A stretch of DNA of 64,000 nt. It comes from Pseudomonas cavernicola. GTDB taxonomy: Bacteria; Pseudomonadota; Gammaproteobacteria; Pseudomonadales; Pseudomonadaceae. Each line of letters opens with the position of its first letter. Position 1 is the stretch's first letter. The stretch is from assembly GCF_003596405.1 (NCBI RefSeq), contig NZ_QYUR01000002.1:1938501-2002500 (forward strand). Reading direction: 5' to 3'. Positions 16,836 to 25,564 of this stretch are shown here, piece by piece. A program made the position numbers and the translations under genes. The notes below the pieces were generated by a model. The model had not been told where the DNA came from. It worked only from the letters and a program-made list of their open reading frames with translations, and searched no databases.

Positions 16836-17636
16836 ATGCGCGCACTGCTTCTCGCTCTGCTGACGACCATCACCCCGTTACACGCCGCCGAACTGATTTT
16901 GGCACTGCCCGCGGGCAGCCGTAGCTGGAGCACCGCCGAGCTGCTTACCCATCCGCAGGCGCAGCAGATCGAGATCGCCAATGACGTCAGCTACAAGCAC
17001 TCCATGTCCTATCGCGCTGTGCCGCTGGCAGCGCTGCTCGCGGGCGTGCAACCGGGCGATCATCTGCAAGCCGTGGCGCTGGATGGCTTTGCCGCCGAAC
17101 TGCCGGCCGCACCGTTGCTGAGCAAGACGGGCAGCCGCGCATGGCTGGCCGTGGAAGACCCGGCTCGGCCCTGGCCACCGCTGGCCGCGGGAAAACCGAG
17201 CGCAGGGCCGTTTTATCTGGTCTGGAGCAACCCGCAAGCCGCCAATATCGGCCCGGAACAGTGGCCGTTTCAGGTCGCCAAGATCCGCCAACTCGCTTCA
17301 GTGACCGAGCGCTTCCCGGCATTGTTGCCGGCTGCCACGGCCAGCGCAGACGTGCAATCGGGCTTTGCGCTGTTCCAGAAAAACTGCCTGGCCTGTCATC
17401 GGCTGAATGCTGTCGGCGACTCGCAGTTCGGCCCGGATCTGAATATTCCGCATAACCCGACCGAGTACTTCGCCGCTGATTTTCTCACCGCCTACATCCG
17501 CGACCCGCAGAGCATGCGGCGCTGGCCGCAGGGCAAGATGCCGGGGTTTAGCGAGGCTGTGTTGAGCGAGAGCGAGTTGAGCCAGTTGCTCGCCTACCTG
17601 CGCCATATGACCGGGCGCAAGGTCGACAGCTGGTAA
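16836..17636 (+). CDS. Periplasmic cytochrome c with N-terminal oxidoreductase-like domain
   Basis: 266 residues with a short signal peptide (cleavage after HA at about 17). Residues 20-160 resemble the beta-rich domain of molybdopterin-dependent oxidoreductases without an evident cofactor-binding Cys. The C-terminal class I cytochrome c domain has CLACH (Cys184, Cys187, His188) and a distal ligand Met235 in GKMPGF. It would carry electrons in the periplasm. Cotranscribed with the rhodanese. The domain assignment of the N-terminal half is an inference from pattern only. Confidence 0.82.
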   Translation: MRALLLALLTTITPLHAAELILALPAGSRSWSTAELLTHPQAQQIEIANDVSYKHSMSYRAVPLAALLAGVQPGDHLQAVALDGFAAELPAAPLLSKTGSRAWLAVEDPARPWPPLAAGKPSAGPFYLVWSNPQAANIGPEQWPFQVAKIRQLASVTERFPALLPAATASADVQSGFALFQKNCLACHRLNAVGDSQFGPDLNIPHNPTEYFAADFLTAYIRDPQSMRRWPQGKMPGFSEAVLSESELSQLLAYLRHMTGRKVDSW

Positions 17637-17671
17637 GGCGAGCCGTCTTGTGGCGCTAATCTAGCTCGCTT

Positions 17672-17762
17672 GCTGGGTTTCACGAGGTGCGCCCTGCGGG
17701 CAGCTAAAGCTGTGCAAAACGGCATTCCTGCCGTTTTGTCGCTTCGCTCTACACCAGCCTAC
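17672..17762. repeat. Dispersed intergenic repeat, copy A
   Basis: Contains aaaacggcattcctgccgttttgtcgcttcgctcta flanked by gctgggtttca and agcctac. The same block occurs inverted at 63479-63582. The core aaaacggc...gccgtttt is a stem that could act as a terminator for the cytochrome gene or for Anbu. Confidence 0.6.
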
Positions 17763-17810
17763 AAATCTGTGCAGCCCACGCGGTTCTGGTGCGACCGAGC
17801 TGCGCGGCGA

Positions 17811-18545
17811 CTACCCCCAGTAGTCACCGGGCGGCGGTGGCAATTGACCGAGCAACTGGCGCAGACCGCTGCACCATTGCTGGCGAATCTCTTCGAAGTA
17901 GGCATCGCCCTCGTGCACCCGAAAGCCTGTGGGCAGCTCCAGGCTGTTGGCTCGGTACACCAGCAGATCCAGAGGCATCCCCACCGAGAGGTTGCTGCGG
18001 ATGGTCGAGTCGAAGGAAATCAACGCGCAACGCAACGCCTGCTGCAAGGACGTCTGATGGCTGAGGGCGCGATCCAGGATCGGCTTGCCGTATTTGCTTT
18101 CACCAATCTGGAAGTACGGCGTGTCCTCAGTGGAGGCGATGAAGTTGCCCTGCGGATAGAGGTTGTAAAGCGCCGGCGCTTCGCCGCGGATCTGCCCGCC
18201 GAGAAGGAAGGAGCAGCCCAGGTCGACGCCCTGGGTCAGAGTGGCGCCGCCGGTGCGGGACAGCACTTCGCGCACGGTATCGCCTACCAGCGTGGCGGCG
18301 GCGAAGAGGCTCGACACAGTGTGCAAATGCTCGCCCTCCCCGTTCAGACGGTGGCGCAGCAGGCTGATCACCGATTGCGACGTAGCCAGGTTGCCGGCGC
18401 TTTGCAGCACGATCAATCGCTCACCCGGCACACCGAACACATGTAGCTTGCGGAAGGTCGCGATGTGATCGACCCCCGCATTGGTGCGCGAGTCAGAAAC
18501 GAACACCAGCCCTCCGGCCAGGTTCATGGCAACGCAATAGGTCAT
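17811..18545 (-). CDS. Anbu: ancestral proteasome beta-subunit homologue
   Basis: 244-residue Ntn-hydrolase peptidase of the Anbu (proteasome-type protease) family. The sequence begins MTYCVAM: removal of Met exposes Thr as nucleophile, and Asp18 (VSDSRT) and Lys33 (TFRKLHVF) complete the proteasome-like triad. Known Anbu proteins assemble into open helical or lock-washer rings rather than a closed 20S barrel. Last gene of a four-gene unit with ATP-grasp, alpha-E and transglutaminase-like proteins, the conserved Anbu neighbourhood described by comparative genomics and proposed to make and degrade a peptide tag. The substrate is not known. Confidence 0.92.
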   Translation of the reverse strand: MTYCVAMNLAGGLVFVSDSRTNAGVDHIATFRKLHVFGVPGERLIVLQSAGNLATSQSVISLLRHRLNGEGEHLHTVSSLFAAATLVGDTVREVLSRTGGATLTQGVDLGCSFLLGGQIRGEAPALYNLYPQGNFIASTEDTPYFQIGESKYGKPILDRALSHQTSLQQALRCALISFDSTIRSNLSVGMPLDLLVYRANSLELPTGFRVHEGDAYFEEIRQQWCSGLRQLLGQLPPPPGDYWG

Positions 18546-18567
18546 TCTTCACCTGTAACGAACAAGC

Positions 18568-18601
18568 GCGCCCGGTGCAGTGGAAAGGCTGCACCGGGCG
18601 C
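18568..18601 (-). promoter_or_regulatory. Intercistronic hairpin between transglutaminase gene and anbu
   Basis: gcgcccggtgcag (18568-18580) and ctgcaccgggcgc (18589-18601) form a perfect 13-base-pair stem with an eight-base loop, lying in the 72-base gap inside the Anbu operon. There is no T tract, so it may be an mRNA processing or stability element rather than a terminator. Confidence 0.6.
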
Positions 18602-18617
18602 TATCGAGTATCCAGTG

Positions 18618-19415
18618 CTACTGCTGCTGTACGCGTAGCAGCGGGGAAACTTCCACATGCGCGTGCATCTGTTCGATGCCGCCCCCACGGCGCATGCCGC
18701 GCACCGGGCAAGCATCCAGGTAATCCAGACCGATTGCCAGCTTCAGGTGCCGCTCGGGTTTAGCCAGGCAGTTAGTCACATCGAAGCTGTACCAGCCGCC
18801 ATCCAGCCAGGCTTCGGCCCAGGCGTGGCTGGCCAGGTGGTCGCTGCTGTCGGTGTACAGATAACCGGACACATAGCGCGCCGGAATACCCAGGCTGCGC
18901 GTGCAGGCGAGAAATGCGTGGGCGTGATCCTGACACACCCCCTGCCGCCCGGCGAAGGCTTCGGCCGCGCTGGTTTCGACCGCGGTAGTGCCCGGTTGGT
19001 AGCAGATGTGCGCATTCAATGCGTGCATCAGTTCAATCAACCCCGTGCGGTCACGGCGGTCCTTGCATTGCTGTTTGGCGAACTCGCGCAGCGCCTGGTC
19101 CGGCTCCGTCAGGCGGGTGACGCGCAAAAATGGCAAGGCCGACTGGCCCTCGTGCTCGGCCTCGCGCAGCTCATCGATCTCAACCTGGCCGCGGGCGCCG
19201 ATGACGATGGATTCATGGGGTTCGTCCATGGTCAGCACGTGCAGGATATTGCCGTAAGGGTCGAGCTGGGCACGCACCGGCCGCGGCAGGTTGAGCTCCC
19301 AGTTGAGCACCTGCTGCCGTTCACTATCATGGGGTGTCATACGCAGGTACTGGATGCTCGCGCGCACCTGATCTTCGTAGTGGTAGGTAGTGTCGTGGCT
19401 GATGGACAGTCTCAT
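18618..19415 (-). CDS. Transglutaminase-like cysteine protease of the Anbu operon
   Basis: 265 residues with an N-terminal beta region and a transglutaminase-like core whose catalytic triad is Cys161 (GVCQDHAH), His197 (SHAWAEAW) and Asp212 (SFDVTN). Bacterial members are usually proteases or amide-bond-forming enzymes. The ATG overlaps the alpha-E stop by four bases (19412-19415), indicating translational coupling. In this cluster type it is predicted to act with the ATP-grasp and alpha-E proteins on a small peptide. Confidence 0.9.
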   Translation of the reverse strand: MRLSISHDTTYHYEDQVRASIQYLRMTPHDSERQQVLNWELNLPRPVRAQLDPYGNILHVLTMDEPHESIVIGARGQVEIDELREAEHEGQSALPFLRVTRLTEPDQALREFAKQQCKDRRDRTGLIELMHALNAHICYQPGTTAVETSAAEAFAGRQGVCQDHAHAFLACTRSLGIPARYVSGYLYTDSSDHLASHAWAEAWLDGGWYSFDVTNCLAKPERHLKLAIGLDYLDACPVRGMRRGGGIEQMHAHVEVSPLLRVQQQ

Positions 19416-20362
19416 GCGACCTCCAGGTATGAACTTTGAATGGCTTGGCCCAGCTGGCGCACCAGCAGGATGAAATCGGTGAGCCAGCCGTGCAGGCCCT
19501 CACTCAGGACTTCGTTGATGCTGGTGTAGCGCAGGCGCGCCTCCAACTCTGCCGCCAGACGCTGAGCCGGGCGACCGTTCTCGCCCGGCAAGCTGGCGAG
19601 CATCAGGTTGAGTTCATCCATGCAGGCGCGTAACGAACGCGGCACATCTGGCCGCAGCAGCAACAGCTCCGACACCTTGCGCGTGCCCGGCGAGCCACGG
19701 TAAATCTCGGCGAAAGCTTCGAATGAGGACAGCGCGCGCAACAGTGCGCTCCACTGGTAGTAGCTGCGCGCCGCGCGACCATCGATTTCGTCGATATCCT
19801 CGCCGAGCATTTCGTAGCGCGCATCGAGCAGGCGCAAGGTGTTATCGGCCCGCTCGATAAAGATGCCGAGGCGGATAAAGCGGTACGGATCGCCACGCAT
19901 GATGGTGCCGAAGGTGGCGCCACGGAACAGGTGCGAACGCTCCTTGGCCCACTCGCAGAAGCGGCTGATGCCATAACGCCCCAACCCCTGCTCGGCGATG
20001 CCACGAATCTCCAGCCAGGTGGCGTTGATGTTCTCCCACATGTCCGCGGTGATGCGCCCGCGCACCGCATGGGCGTTGCTGCGCGCCGCTCCCAGGCAGT
20101 TGTAGATGCTCGCCGGGTTGTCCGCATCGAGGGCGAAGAAATGTAGCATGCGCTCGGCATGCAGCGGGCCGTGACGGGTCAGGTACTCGTCCAGGGTGCC
20201 GGTGATCAGCAGCGGCAGGGCCAGTTCTTCCAGGCCATCGCCGCGACCATCCTGCGGCATCAACGACAGCGAATAGCTGACGTCGAGCATCCGCGCGAGG
20301 TTCTCGGCACGCTCCAGGTAACGCGACATCCAGTACAGGTCAGAGGCAGTACGACTCAGCAT
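19412..20362 (-). CDS. Alpha-E domain protein of the Anbu operon
   Basis: 316 residues, almost wholly alpha helical, starting MLSRTASDLYWMSRYLERAE, the characteristic beginning of the alpha-E family with conserved glutamates and arginines. Biochemical activity is unproven; the family occurs nearly always next to circularly permuted ATP-grasp and transglutaminase genes. Three bases separate it from the ATP-grasp gene and four bases overlap the transglutaminase gene. Confidence 0.9.
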   Translation of the reverse strand: MLSRTASDLYWMSRYLERAENLARMLDVSYSLSLMPQDGRGDGLEELALPLLITGTLDEYLTRHGPLHAERMLHFFALDADNPASIYNCLGAARSNAHAVRGRITADMWENINATWLEIRGIAEQGLGRYGISRFCEWAKERSHLFRGATFGTIMRGDPYRFIRLGIFIERADNTLRLLDARYEMLGEDIDEIDGRAARSYYQWSALLRALSSFEAFAEIYRGSPGTRKVSELLLLRPDVPRSLRACMDELNLMLASLPGENGRPAQRLAAELEARLRYTSINEVLSEGLHGWLTDFILLVRQLGQAIQSSYLEVA

Positions 20363-20365
20363 ATG

Positions 20366-21775
20366 TCACTCCTCCACCACCCAGGTGTCTTTGGTGCCGC
20401 CGCCCTGCGACGAGTTGACCACCAATGAACCTTCACGCAGCGCCACACGGGTCAGACCGCCCGGCACCAGGCGGGTTTCCCTGCCAGACAGGACGAACGG
20501 GCGCAGGTCGATATGCCGCGGGGCGATGCCGTTCTCGACAAAGGTCGGGCACGTCGACAAACACAGGGTCGGCTGGGCGATATACGCCTCCGGCTTGGCA
20601 ATCAGCCGCGCCCGGAAGACTTCGATTTCCGCCTTGCTCGCCGCCGGCCCAACCAGCATGCCGTAGCCGCCGGAGCCCTGGGTTTCCTTGACCACCAGCT
20701 CCGACAGGTTAGCCAGCACATGGGACAGTTCTTCAGGCTTGCGGCACTGCCAGGTCGGCACGTTCTTCAGGATCGGCTCCTCGTCCAGGTAGAAACGGAT
20801 CATGTCGCCGACGTAGGGATAGATCGACTTGTCGTCCGCCACGCCGGTGCCGATGGCGTTGGCCAGCACCAGGTTGCCGGTGCGATAGGTCGAGAGCAGC
20901 CCCGGCACACCGAGCATGGAATCCGGGTTGAAAGCCAGCGGGTCGAGGAAGGCGTCATCGAGACGCCGGTAGATCACATCCACCTGCTTGGCGCCGGAGG
21001 TGGTCCGCATATAGAGCTTGTCATCGCGAACGAACAGGTCGGCCCCCTCGACCAGCTCCACGCCCATCTCGCGGGCGAGGAAGGCATGCTCGAAATAGGC
21101 ACTGTTGAAACGCCCCGGCGTGAGCACCACCACATTGGGATTATCCAGCGGGCTGGAGCTCTTCAGGGTGTCGAGCAGCAGGTTCGGGTAGTGGTCGATA
21201 GGCGCGACGCGCTGGGCGGCGAACAGCTCGGGGAACAGGCGCATCATCATCTTGCGGTCTTCGAGCATGTAGCTGACGCCGCTCGGTGTGCGCAGGTTGT
21301 CTTCCAAAACGTAGTAGCTGCCGTCGCCGTCGCGCACCAGGTCGACACCGGCAATATGTGCATACAGGTCACGGTGCAGATCGAGGCCCTGCATCGCCAG
21401 CTGGTAGCCCTCGTTGGCCAGCACCTGCTCGGCAGGAATGATCCCGGCCTTGATGATGCGCTGGTTATGGTAGATGTCGGCGAGGAACATATTCAGTGCC
21501 TGCACCCGCTGGATGCAGCCGCGCTCGACAATGCGCCACTCGCTGGCCGGAATGCTGCGCGGAATGATGTCGAAGGGGATCAGTCGCTCGGTGCCCTGGT
21601 CATCACCGTAGAGGGTGAAGGTGATGCCTGCGCGGTGGAACAGCAGGTCAGCTTCTCTGCGGCGCTGGGCCAGCAGCTCAGCCGGAGTATCCGCCAGCCA
21701 ACGGGCGAACTCCCGGTAGTGCGGGCGGCAATCGCCGCTTGCCTGGTACATCTCGTCGTAAAAGGTGCGGGTCAT
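20366..21775 (-). CDS. Circularly permuted type 2 ATP-grasp protein
   Basis: 469 residues; promoter-proximal gene of the Anbu operon. Family features include an N-terminal segment FYDEMYQASGDCRPHY, the central VLEDNLRTPSGVSYMLEDR stretch (metal/ATP-binding acidic and Asn residues) and a C-terminal KETQGSGGYGMLVGP glycine-rich loop. ATP-grasp enzymes ligate a carboxylate to an amine through acyl phosphate; this subgroup is predicted to form a peptide linkage. An extended -10-like sequence (tgtatagaat on the minus strand near 21836) may be the operon promoter. Confidence 0.9.
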   Translation of the reverse strand: MTRTFYDEMYQASGDCRPHYREFARWLADTPAELLAQRRREADLLFHRAGITFTLYGDDQGTERLIPFDIIPRSIPASEWRIVERGCIQRVQALNMFLADIYHNQRIIKAGIIPAEQVLANEGYQLAMQGLDLHRDLYAHIAGVDLVRDGDGSYYVLEDNLRTPSGVSYMLEDRKMMMRLFPELFAAQRVAPIDHYPNLLLDTLKSSSPLDNPNVVVLTPGRFNSAYFEHAFLAREMGVELVEGADLFVRDDKLYMRTTSGAKQVDVIYRRLDDAFLDPLAFNPDSMLGVPGLLSTYRTGNLVLANAIGTGVADDKSIYPYVGDMIRFYLDEEPILKNVPTWQCRKPEELSHVLANLSELVVKETQGSGGYGMLVGPAASKAEIEVFRARLIAKPEAYIAQPTLCLSTCPTFVENGIAPRHIDLRPFVLSGRETRLVPGGLTRVALREGSLVVNSSQGGGTKDTWVVEE

Positions 21776-22247
21776 GCTGTACTCCTTGTCACCCGGACGT
21801 ACTGGAGCACTGCAAAGCCCGAGCCAGCAGACTTATTCTATACAGATCAAATGGTTACAAACCGAGCAGAAATAGTACGCACCAATACCGCGCAGCACAG
21901 TACCCGCCTCGGCTCACCACGCCCCATGGCACAGCAGCCGACAATGCAGCAACGGATCAGCCTCTGGCTGGCATAGGCGGGCTCGATTTCAGCGGGGTGC
22001 GCGAGCTGCGCATTATCGGCAGGGCTAAGTCTGAGTTCGCTGTTGCAGGGCGTGCAGTGGAAAAGCGCAAAACCTGTAGGAGCGATCTTGCTCGCGATGC
22101 TCTTGCTTGAAGGGCTTGGCGAGGCGGTAGCCGTTCCTTACGGCTTGCCGCATTCCCCACATCCATGTGGGTCACAGGTTCGCTCCAACAAGAAGCTCCA
22201 GCCCAACGCCATTGGAGGCCTTTTACGTGGCTGGCGGCAGATCCAAC
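21776..22247. other. Intergenic region with Anbu operon promoter and REP element
   Basis: About 470 bases. The left part should hold the promoter of the leftward Anbu operon. A REP sequence lies at 22073-22106. No gene seen. Confidence 0.5.
22073..22106. repeat. Pseudomonas REP element
   Basis: ctgtaggagcgatcttgctc followed by gcgatgct is the familiar Pseudomonas repetitive extragenic palindrome (core GAGCGA...TCGC). A matching core occurs at about 60250-60280 between the type I secretion genes. Confidence 0.75.
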
Positions 22248-22955
22248 TCAAGCAAACGCCAGCTTCAACCAATGCCGATAAAAGCCTTCAGCCACCTGGT
22301 TAAGGGCCGCCACCTTGGTCGGCAGGTCGTCGAGCATCTGTCTGCGGGGCTGCTGGCTCGATTGCGTTTCGTCGAGCAGATGAGCCCAGTCAGTCAGCCA
22401 CAGGCGCACCAACTCTTCGGTCATTTCCGGGTGGCCTTGTAGCGCTAACACCTTATCGCCCCAGGCAAACGCCTGGTTGGGACACCAAGGGCTGGATAAC
22501 AGACGCTGCGCGCCTTCAGGGAGGTCAAAGGTATCGCCATGCCACTGATAAACCGGGAACTCCTCCGGCAGGTGTGCCAGCCACGGGTTGCCTGCCGCTT
22601 GACTCGATTGACTGAGCGGCTGCCAACCAATCTCGTTGTAAGGCATGCGGTGAATCGAGGCGCCCAATGCCTTGGCCAGCAGTTGGCCACCCAGGCAGTG
22701 GCCGATCAATGGGATATCGCGTTGAATAAAATGCCGTAACGCGGCAATTTCTGCCCCAATCCAGGGCAATGGGTCATTGGCGCTCATTGGCCCACCCATG
22801 ATGGCTACCGCCTTGGGTCGGTCGAGGTCATAGCCCTGCAACTCGCCCAAATCGGCGCGCAGCACGCAAAAGTCGAGTTCCTGCGCATCGAGCACATGGG
22901 CCAGATGACCGGCAGGACAATAATCAACATGGGTGAGAATCAGGATATCGGTCAT
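22248..22955 (-). CDS. Class I glutamine amidotransferase-like protein
   Basis: 235 residues from ATG 22955, chosen because it follows AGAGG and starts the conserved ILILTHVDYCPAGHLA; an earlier in-frame ATG adds 43 residues unlike the family. Triad: Cys87 in GHCLGG, His175 and Glu177 in QGHPEM. Resembles GuaA-like stand-alone GATases. It is only distantly like the one at 9708-10436. No synthetase neighbour, substrate unknown. Confidence 0.85.
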   Translation of the reverse strand: MTDILILTHVDYCPAGHLAHVLDAQELDFCVLRADLGELQGYDLDRPKAVAIMGGPMSANDPLPWIGAEIAALRHFIQRDIPLIGHCLGGQLLAKALGASIHRMPYNEIGWQPLSQSSQAAGNPWLAHLPEEFPVYQWHGDTFDLPEGAQRLLSSPWCPNQAFAWGDKVLALQGHPEMTEELVRLWLTDWAHLLDETQSSQQPRRQMLDDLPTKVAALNQVAEGFYRHWLKLAFA

Positions 22956-23093
22956 GACTGAACTACCTCTTTTGCTCAGTCTGACGCAAACGCCGTGCCG
23001 TGGTCGAGTAAAGGAAATGTCTGGTTTGGCGGGGTATCTGGCAACACCGACCAACCTCGCGGTCAATCGGTGAGTTGTGGCCAAGGCTGCGCC

Positions 23094-23435
23094 TTAAACG
23101 CGCAGCCCCTTGATCTCCTGGGTCACTCCCCAGCCATCGAGAACCCCTCCGAGCGGTGCGACCAGTAATTCCAAGTCCTGCTCGAAGTCGCCAATGCCGT
23201 CGTAGGTGGCATACATCACTTTGCTGATCAGTAGGTGCCAGGCCCCATCATCCCGCGCGGTTACCTGGGCGTTCAGCGATTCACTGCGAAAGTTTTTAGC
23301 CGCCATTCGGGCCCGCTCCTCGTCCGGGAAAATGGCGTAGAACTCGATTGGATGAATACGGGCGAAATCAAAACCACCCTCTTTCATGCGGCGCAGAACA
23401 TTACTGCTGACATCATCGTGGAAGGCTGTGCTCAT
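23094..23435 (-). CDS. RraB-like ribonuclease E inhibitor family protein
   Basis: 113 residues from ATG 23435 (GAGAGGGGGTC upstream). Matches the RraB/DUF1260 pattern: VLRRMKEGGFDF near the start, IEFYAIFPDEERARMAA, and a C-terminal YDGIGDFEQDLELLVAPLGGVLDGWG. RraB binds the C-terminal half of RNase E and reduces mRNA decay in enteric bacteria; in Pseudomonas this role is by homology only. Confidence 0.82.
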   Translation of the reverse strand: MSTAFHDDVSSNVLRRMKEGGFDFARIHPIEFYAIFPDEERARMAAKNFRSESLNAQVTARDDGAWHLLISKVMYATYDGIGDFEQDLELLVAPLGGVLDGWGVTQEIKGLRV

Positions 23436-23868
23436 GAAACGACCCCCTCTCAAGCGATGGATGGATAGACCGCTTTCCCATTGCTGCTGCCAACGCAACG
23501 GCGCTGACGTCGCGGCACGCTAGCCGGCCGTGCCGCCCGAGGATCAAGCGTGTAGCTGCTTGATGTGGCACAAGCCAGACCTACAGCTGAGGCCTGGTCG
23601 ACAGCAGGCACTCAGAGCGAGTGACCAGAGCTGTCTCTTGCAGGGTAGTGCTTTCAGGCCAGATCTGCTGGCCCGGAAAACAACTTGTGACGAGAGCGGC
23701 GACCAGCGGCACCCAAGCAGCCCGCCAGCCAATTCGCCCCTTGCAGGACTTGTGCAAGCTCAGAGCCCCTGTAGGGTGGGCTTCAGCCCACGCGTTTCGC
23801 AGCATACCGGTGTGGGACGCCCCCCTCTACGCAGCGCCGCAGCCCACTACCTGGCGGGGCCGGACGCC
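23436..23868. other. Intergenic region with palindromic repeat
   Basis: About 430 bases upstream of the RraB-like gene and beyond the SDR stop. Around 23770-23845 there is gtagggtgggcttcagcccac, one of the dispersed palindromic repeats of this genome. No supported gene. Confidence 0.45.
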
Positions 23869-24630
23869 TTACTCGCGACTCAGCCAACCCATGATCAGCC
23901 GGTTAAGCCACTGCGGCGTGATTTGCCCTGACCAGTACATCAGCTTGAACTGCAAGCTGATCGGCCGATGCACAGCCGAACCCTGAGCCTGTTGCCAAGC
24001 AACCGCAGCGATGTCTTCAGCGGTCAACTTAACGCCCAGGCGGCGCATCACCGGTGCCTCGAAACGTTGGCTGAAAACCATCGGCGTACGCACGAATGGC
24101 GGCATCAGGTCGCCGACGCGTATGTCATGTTTGCACCACTCCAGCTCCAGCGCCTCGGTCAGCCCGCGCACGGCAAACTTAGAGGCCGAGTAGCTGGCCA
24201 GATGCGGCACGCCATACAGCCCGGAAGCCGAGCCCATATTGATCACCTGGGCATTCGGCGTGGCTTTCAGATAGGGAAACGCCGCGTGCGTCATTTGCAG
24301 CAACCCGAGTACGTTGATCTGCACGATCCGCGCGTGCTCGGCCATCTCGATCTGCTCGAAATTGCCGCATTGCAGGATGCCCGCGCAGTTGAACAACAAG
24401 CGCAGCTGGCCGTGATGCAACGCGGTGAAATCAGCCAAGGCAGCCTGCACCGCAACGGGGTCGATCACGTCCAACTCGGCATGCCAAACGCCACCCAGTT
24501 CTGCGGCCAAACTGGCGAGCGCGGCATGATTGATATCCAGCAAGCCGACCTTCCAACCCCGGGCATGGAACAAGCGCGCGGTCGCAGCGCCGATGCCGGA
24601 AGCGGCACCGGTAATCAGAATATTGCCCAT
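23869..24630 (-). CDS. Short-chain dehydrogenase/reductase (BVMO operon)
   Basis: 253-residue classical SDR: TGAASGIG cofactor loop (7-14), NCAG (81-84), and catalytic Ser/Tyr147/Lys151 (YSASK). Probably oxidises or reduces an alcohol/ketone upstream of the monooxygenase. One base separates it from the alpha/beta hydrolase, so it is the last gene of the three-gene operon. SDRs also accompany the mycobacterial mymA-lipR genes, which have the same combination. Confidence 0.9.
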   Translation of the reverse strand: MGNILITGAASGIGAATARLFHARGWKVGLLDINHAALASLAAELGGVWHAELDVIDPVAVQAALADFTALHHGQLRLLFNCAGILQCGNFEQIEMAEHARIVQINVLGLLQMTHAAFPYLKATPNAQVINMGSASGLYGVPHLASYSASKFAVRGLTEALELEWCKHDIRVGDLMPPFVRTPMVFSQRFEAPVMRRLGVKLTAEDIAAVAWQQAQGSAVHRPISLQFKLMYWSGQITPQWLNRLIMGWLSRE

Positions 24631-24631
24631 C

Positions 24632-25564
24632 TCAGCTCCCCTGCTGCTGCAAAAAGTTCGCTACCCTGGCCAAGGCCAGATCAGCCACATCGAGCATGCC
24701 GGCATGGGCCTGGAATACATGCCATAACCCCGCATAGCGCTCCAGTACGACCGTCACCCCGGCAGCCGTGGCTTGCTCGGCGAGGCGCAGGCTATCGTTC
24801 AACAGCAGCTCATCCTCCCCCACCTGAATCAGCAGCGGCGGCAGCCCGGTCAAGTCGGCATAGGCCGGCGACAGGCCCGGATCGCGCCGATCCATGCCCG
24901 CCGGGCAAAACAACCCGGCAGCTTGCTGAATCCAGGCGGGGTTAAGCAACGGGTCACCGGCTGGCGGCTTATGCAGCTGGCTGCAGGTCGCATCCGTCAA
25001 GGGCGAGAAACACACCAGCGCGGCTGGCATCGGTAGCCCCAACTGTTTTATACGCAGTGCCGTGATCAGGCTCAGATTGCCGCCAGCCGAGTCGCCACCG
25101 ATCACGATCTGCTCAGCCGTATAGCCCTGCACGAGCAACTCGCGATAAGCCGCCAGCGCATCCTCCAACGCCGCCGGATAAGGGTGCTCCGGCGCCAAAC
25201 GGTAATCCAGCGCACACACCGCCATTGCGCAGCGTTTAGCCAAATGGCTGGTGATGCTGCGATGGGTTGCCGGTGAGCCGATCAGGTAGGCGCCGCCGTG
25301 CAGGTACAGCAGCACACGGCCACTGTCCTGCGCCGGCCGGTGCCACTCGCAAGCTCTGCCCGCCAGGGTGCTACTGGAGCGTTCGATACCTCGTGGCGTC
25401 ACAGCCGCGGCTGTGAGCCCACGGATAATCGCGCGCTGCCCGGCAATCGGCATCGGCGGGCGGACCAGGCCGCGAAACAACAGGTACAAGCTGCCGCGCA
25501 ACACACCCGCCAGCAGACGCTGGCTCAAGCGCTGGCGATCTGGCAATTCAACGAATGCAGTCAT
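24632..25564 (-). CDS. Alpha/beta hydrolase of the hormone-sensitive lipase family
   Basis: 310 residues with the HSL signature HGGAYLIG (oxyanion hole, 89-96) and nucleophile Ser159 in GGDSAGG; acidic (GEDELLLND) and His (LWHVFQ) residues complete the triad near the C terminus. Likely a carboxylesterase that hydrolyses the ester made by the adjacent Baeyer-Villiger enzyme. Its start overlaps the monooxygenase stop (25548-25564), indicating coupling. Confidence 0.9.
   Translation of the reverse strand: MTAFVELPDRQRLSQRLLAGVLRGSLYLLFRGLVRPPMPIAGQRAIIRGLTAAAVTPRGIERSSSTLAGRACEWHRPAQDSGRVLLYLHGGAYLIGSPATHRSITSHLAKRCAMAVCALDYRLAPEHPYPAALEDALAAYRELLVQGYTAEQIVIGGDSAGGNLSLITALRIKQLGLPMPAALVCFSPLTDATCSQLHKPPAGDPLLNPAWIQQAAGLFCPAGMDRRDPGLSPAYADLTGLPPLLIQVGEDELLLNDSLRLAEQATAAGVTVVLERYAGLWHVFQAHAGMLDVADLALARVANFLQQQGS

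Noticed and set aside
20513..21976. 487-codon rightward frame opposite the ATP-grasp gene
   Set aside because: Antisense shadow; the minus-strand product is a clear family member.
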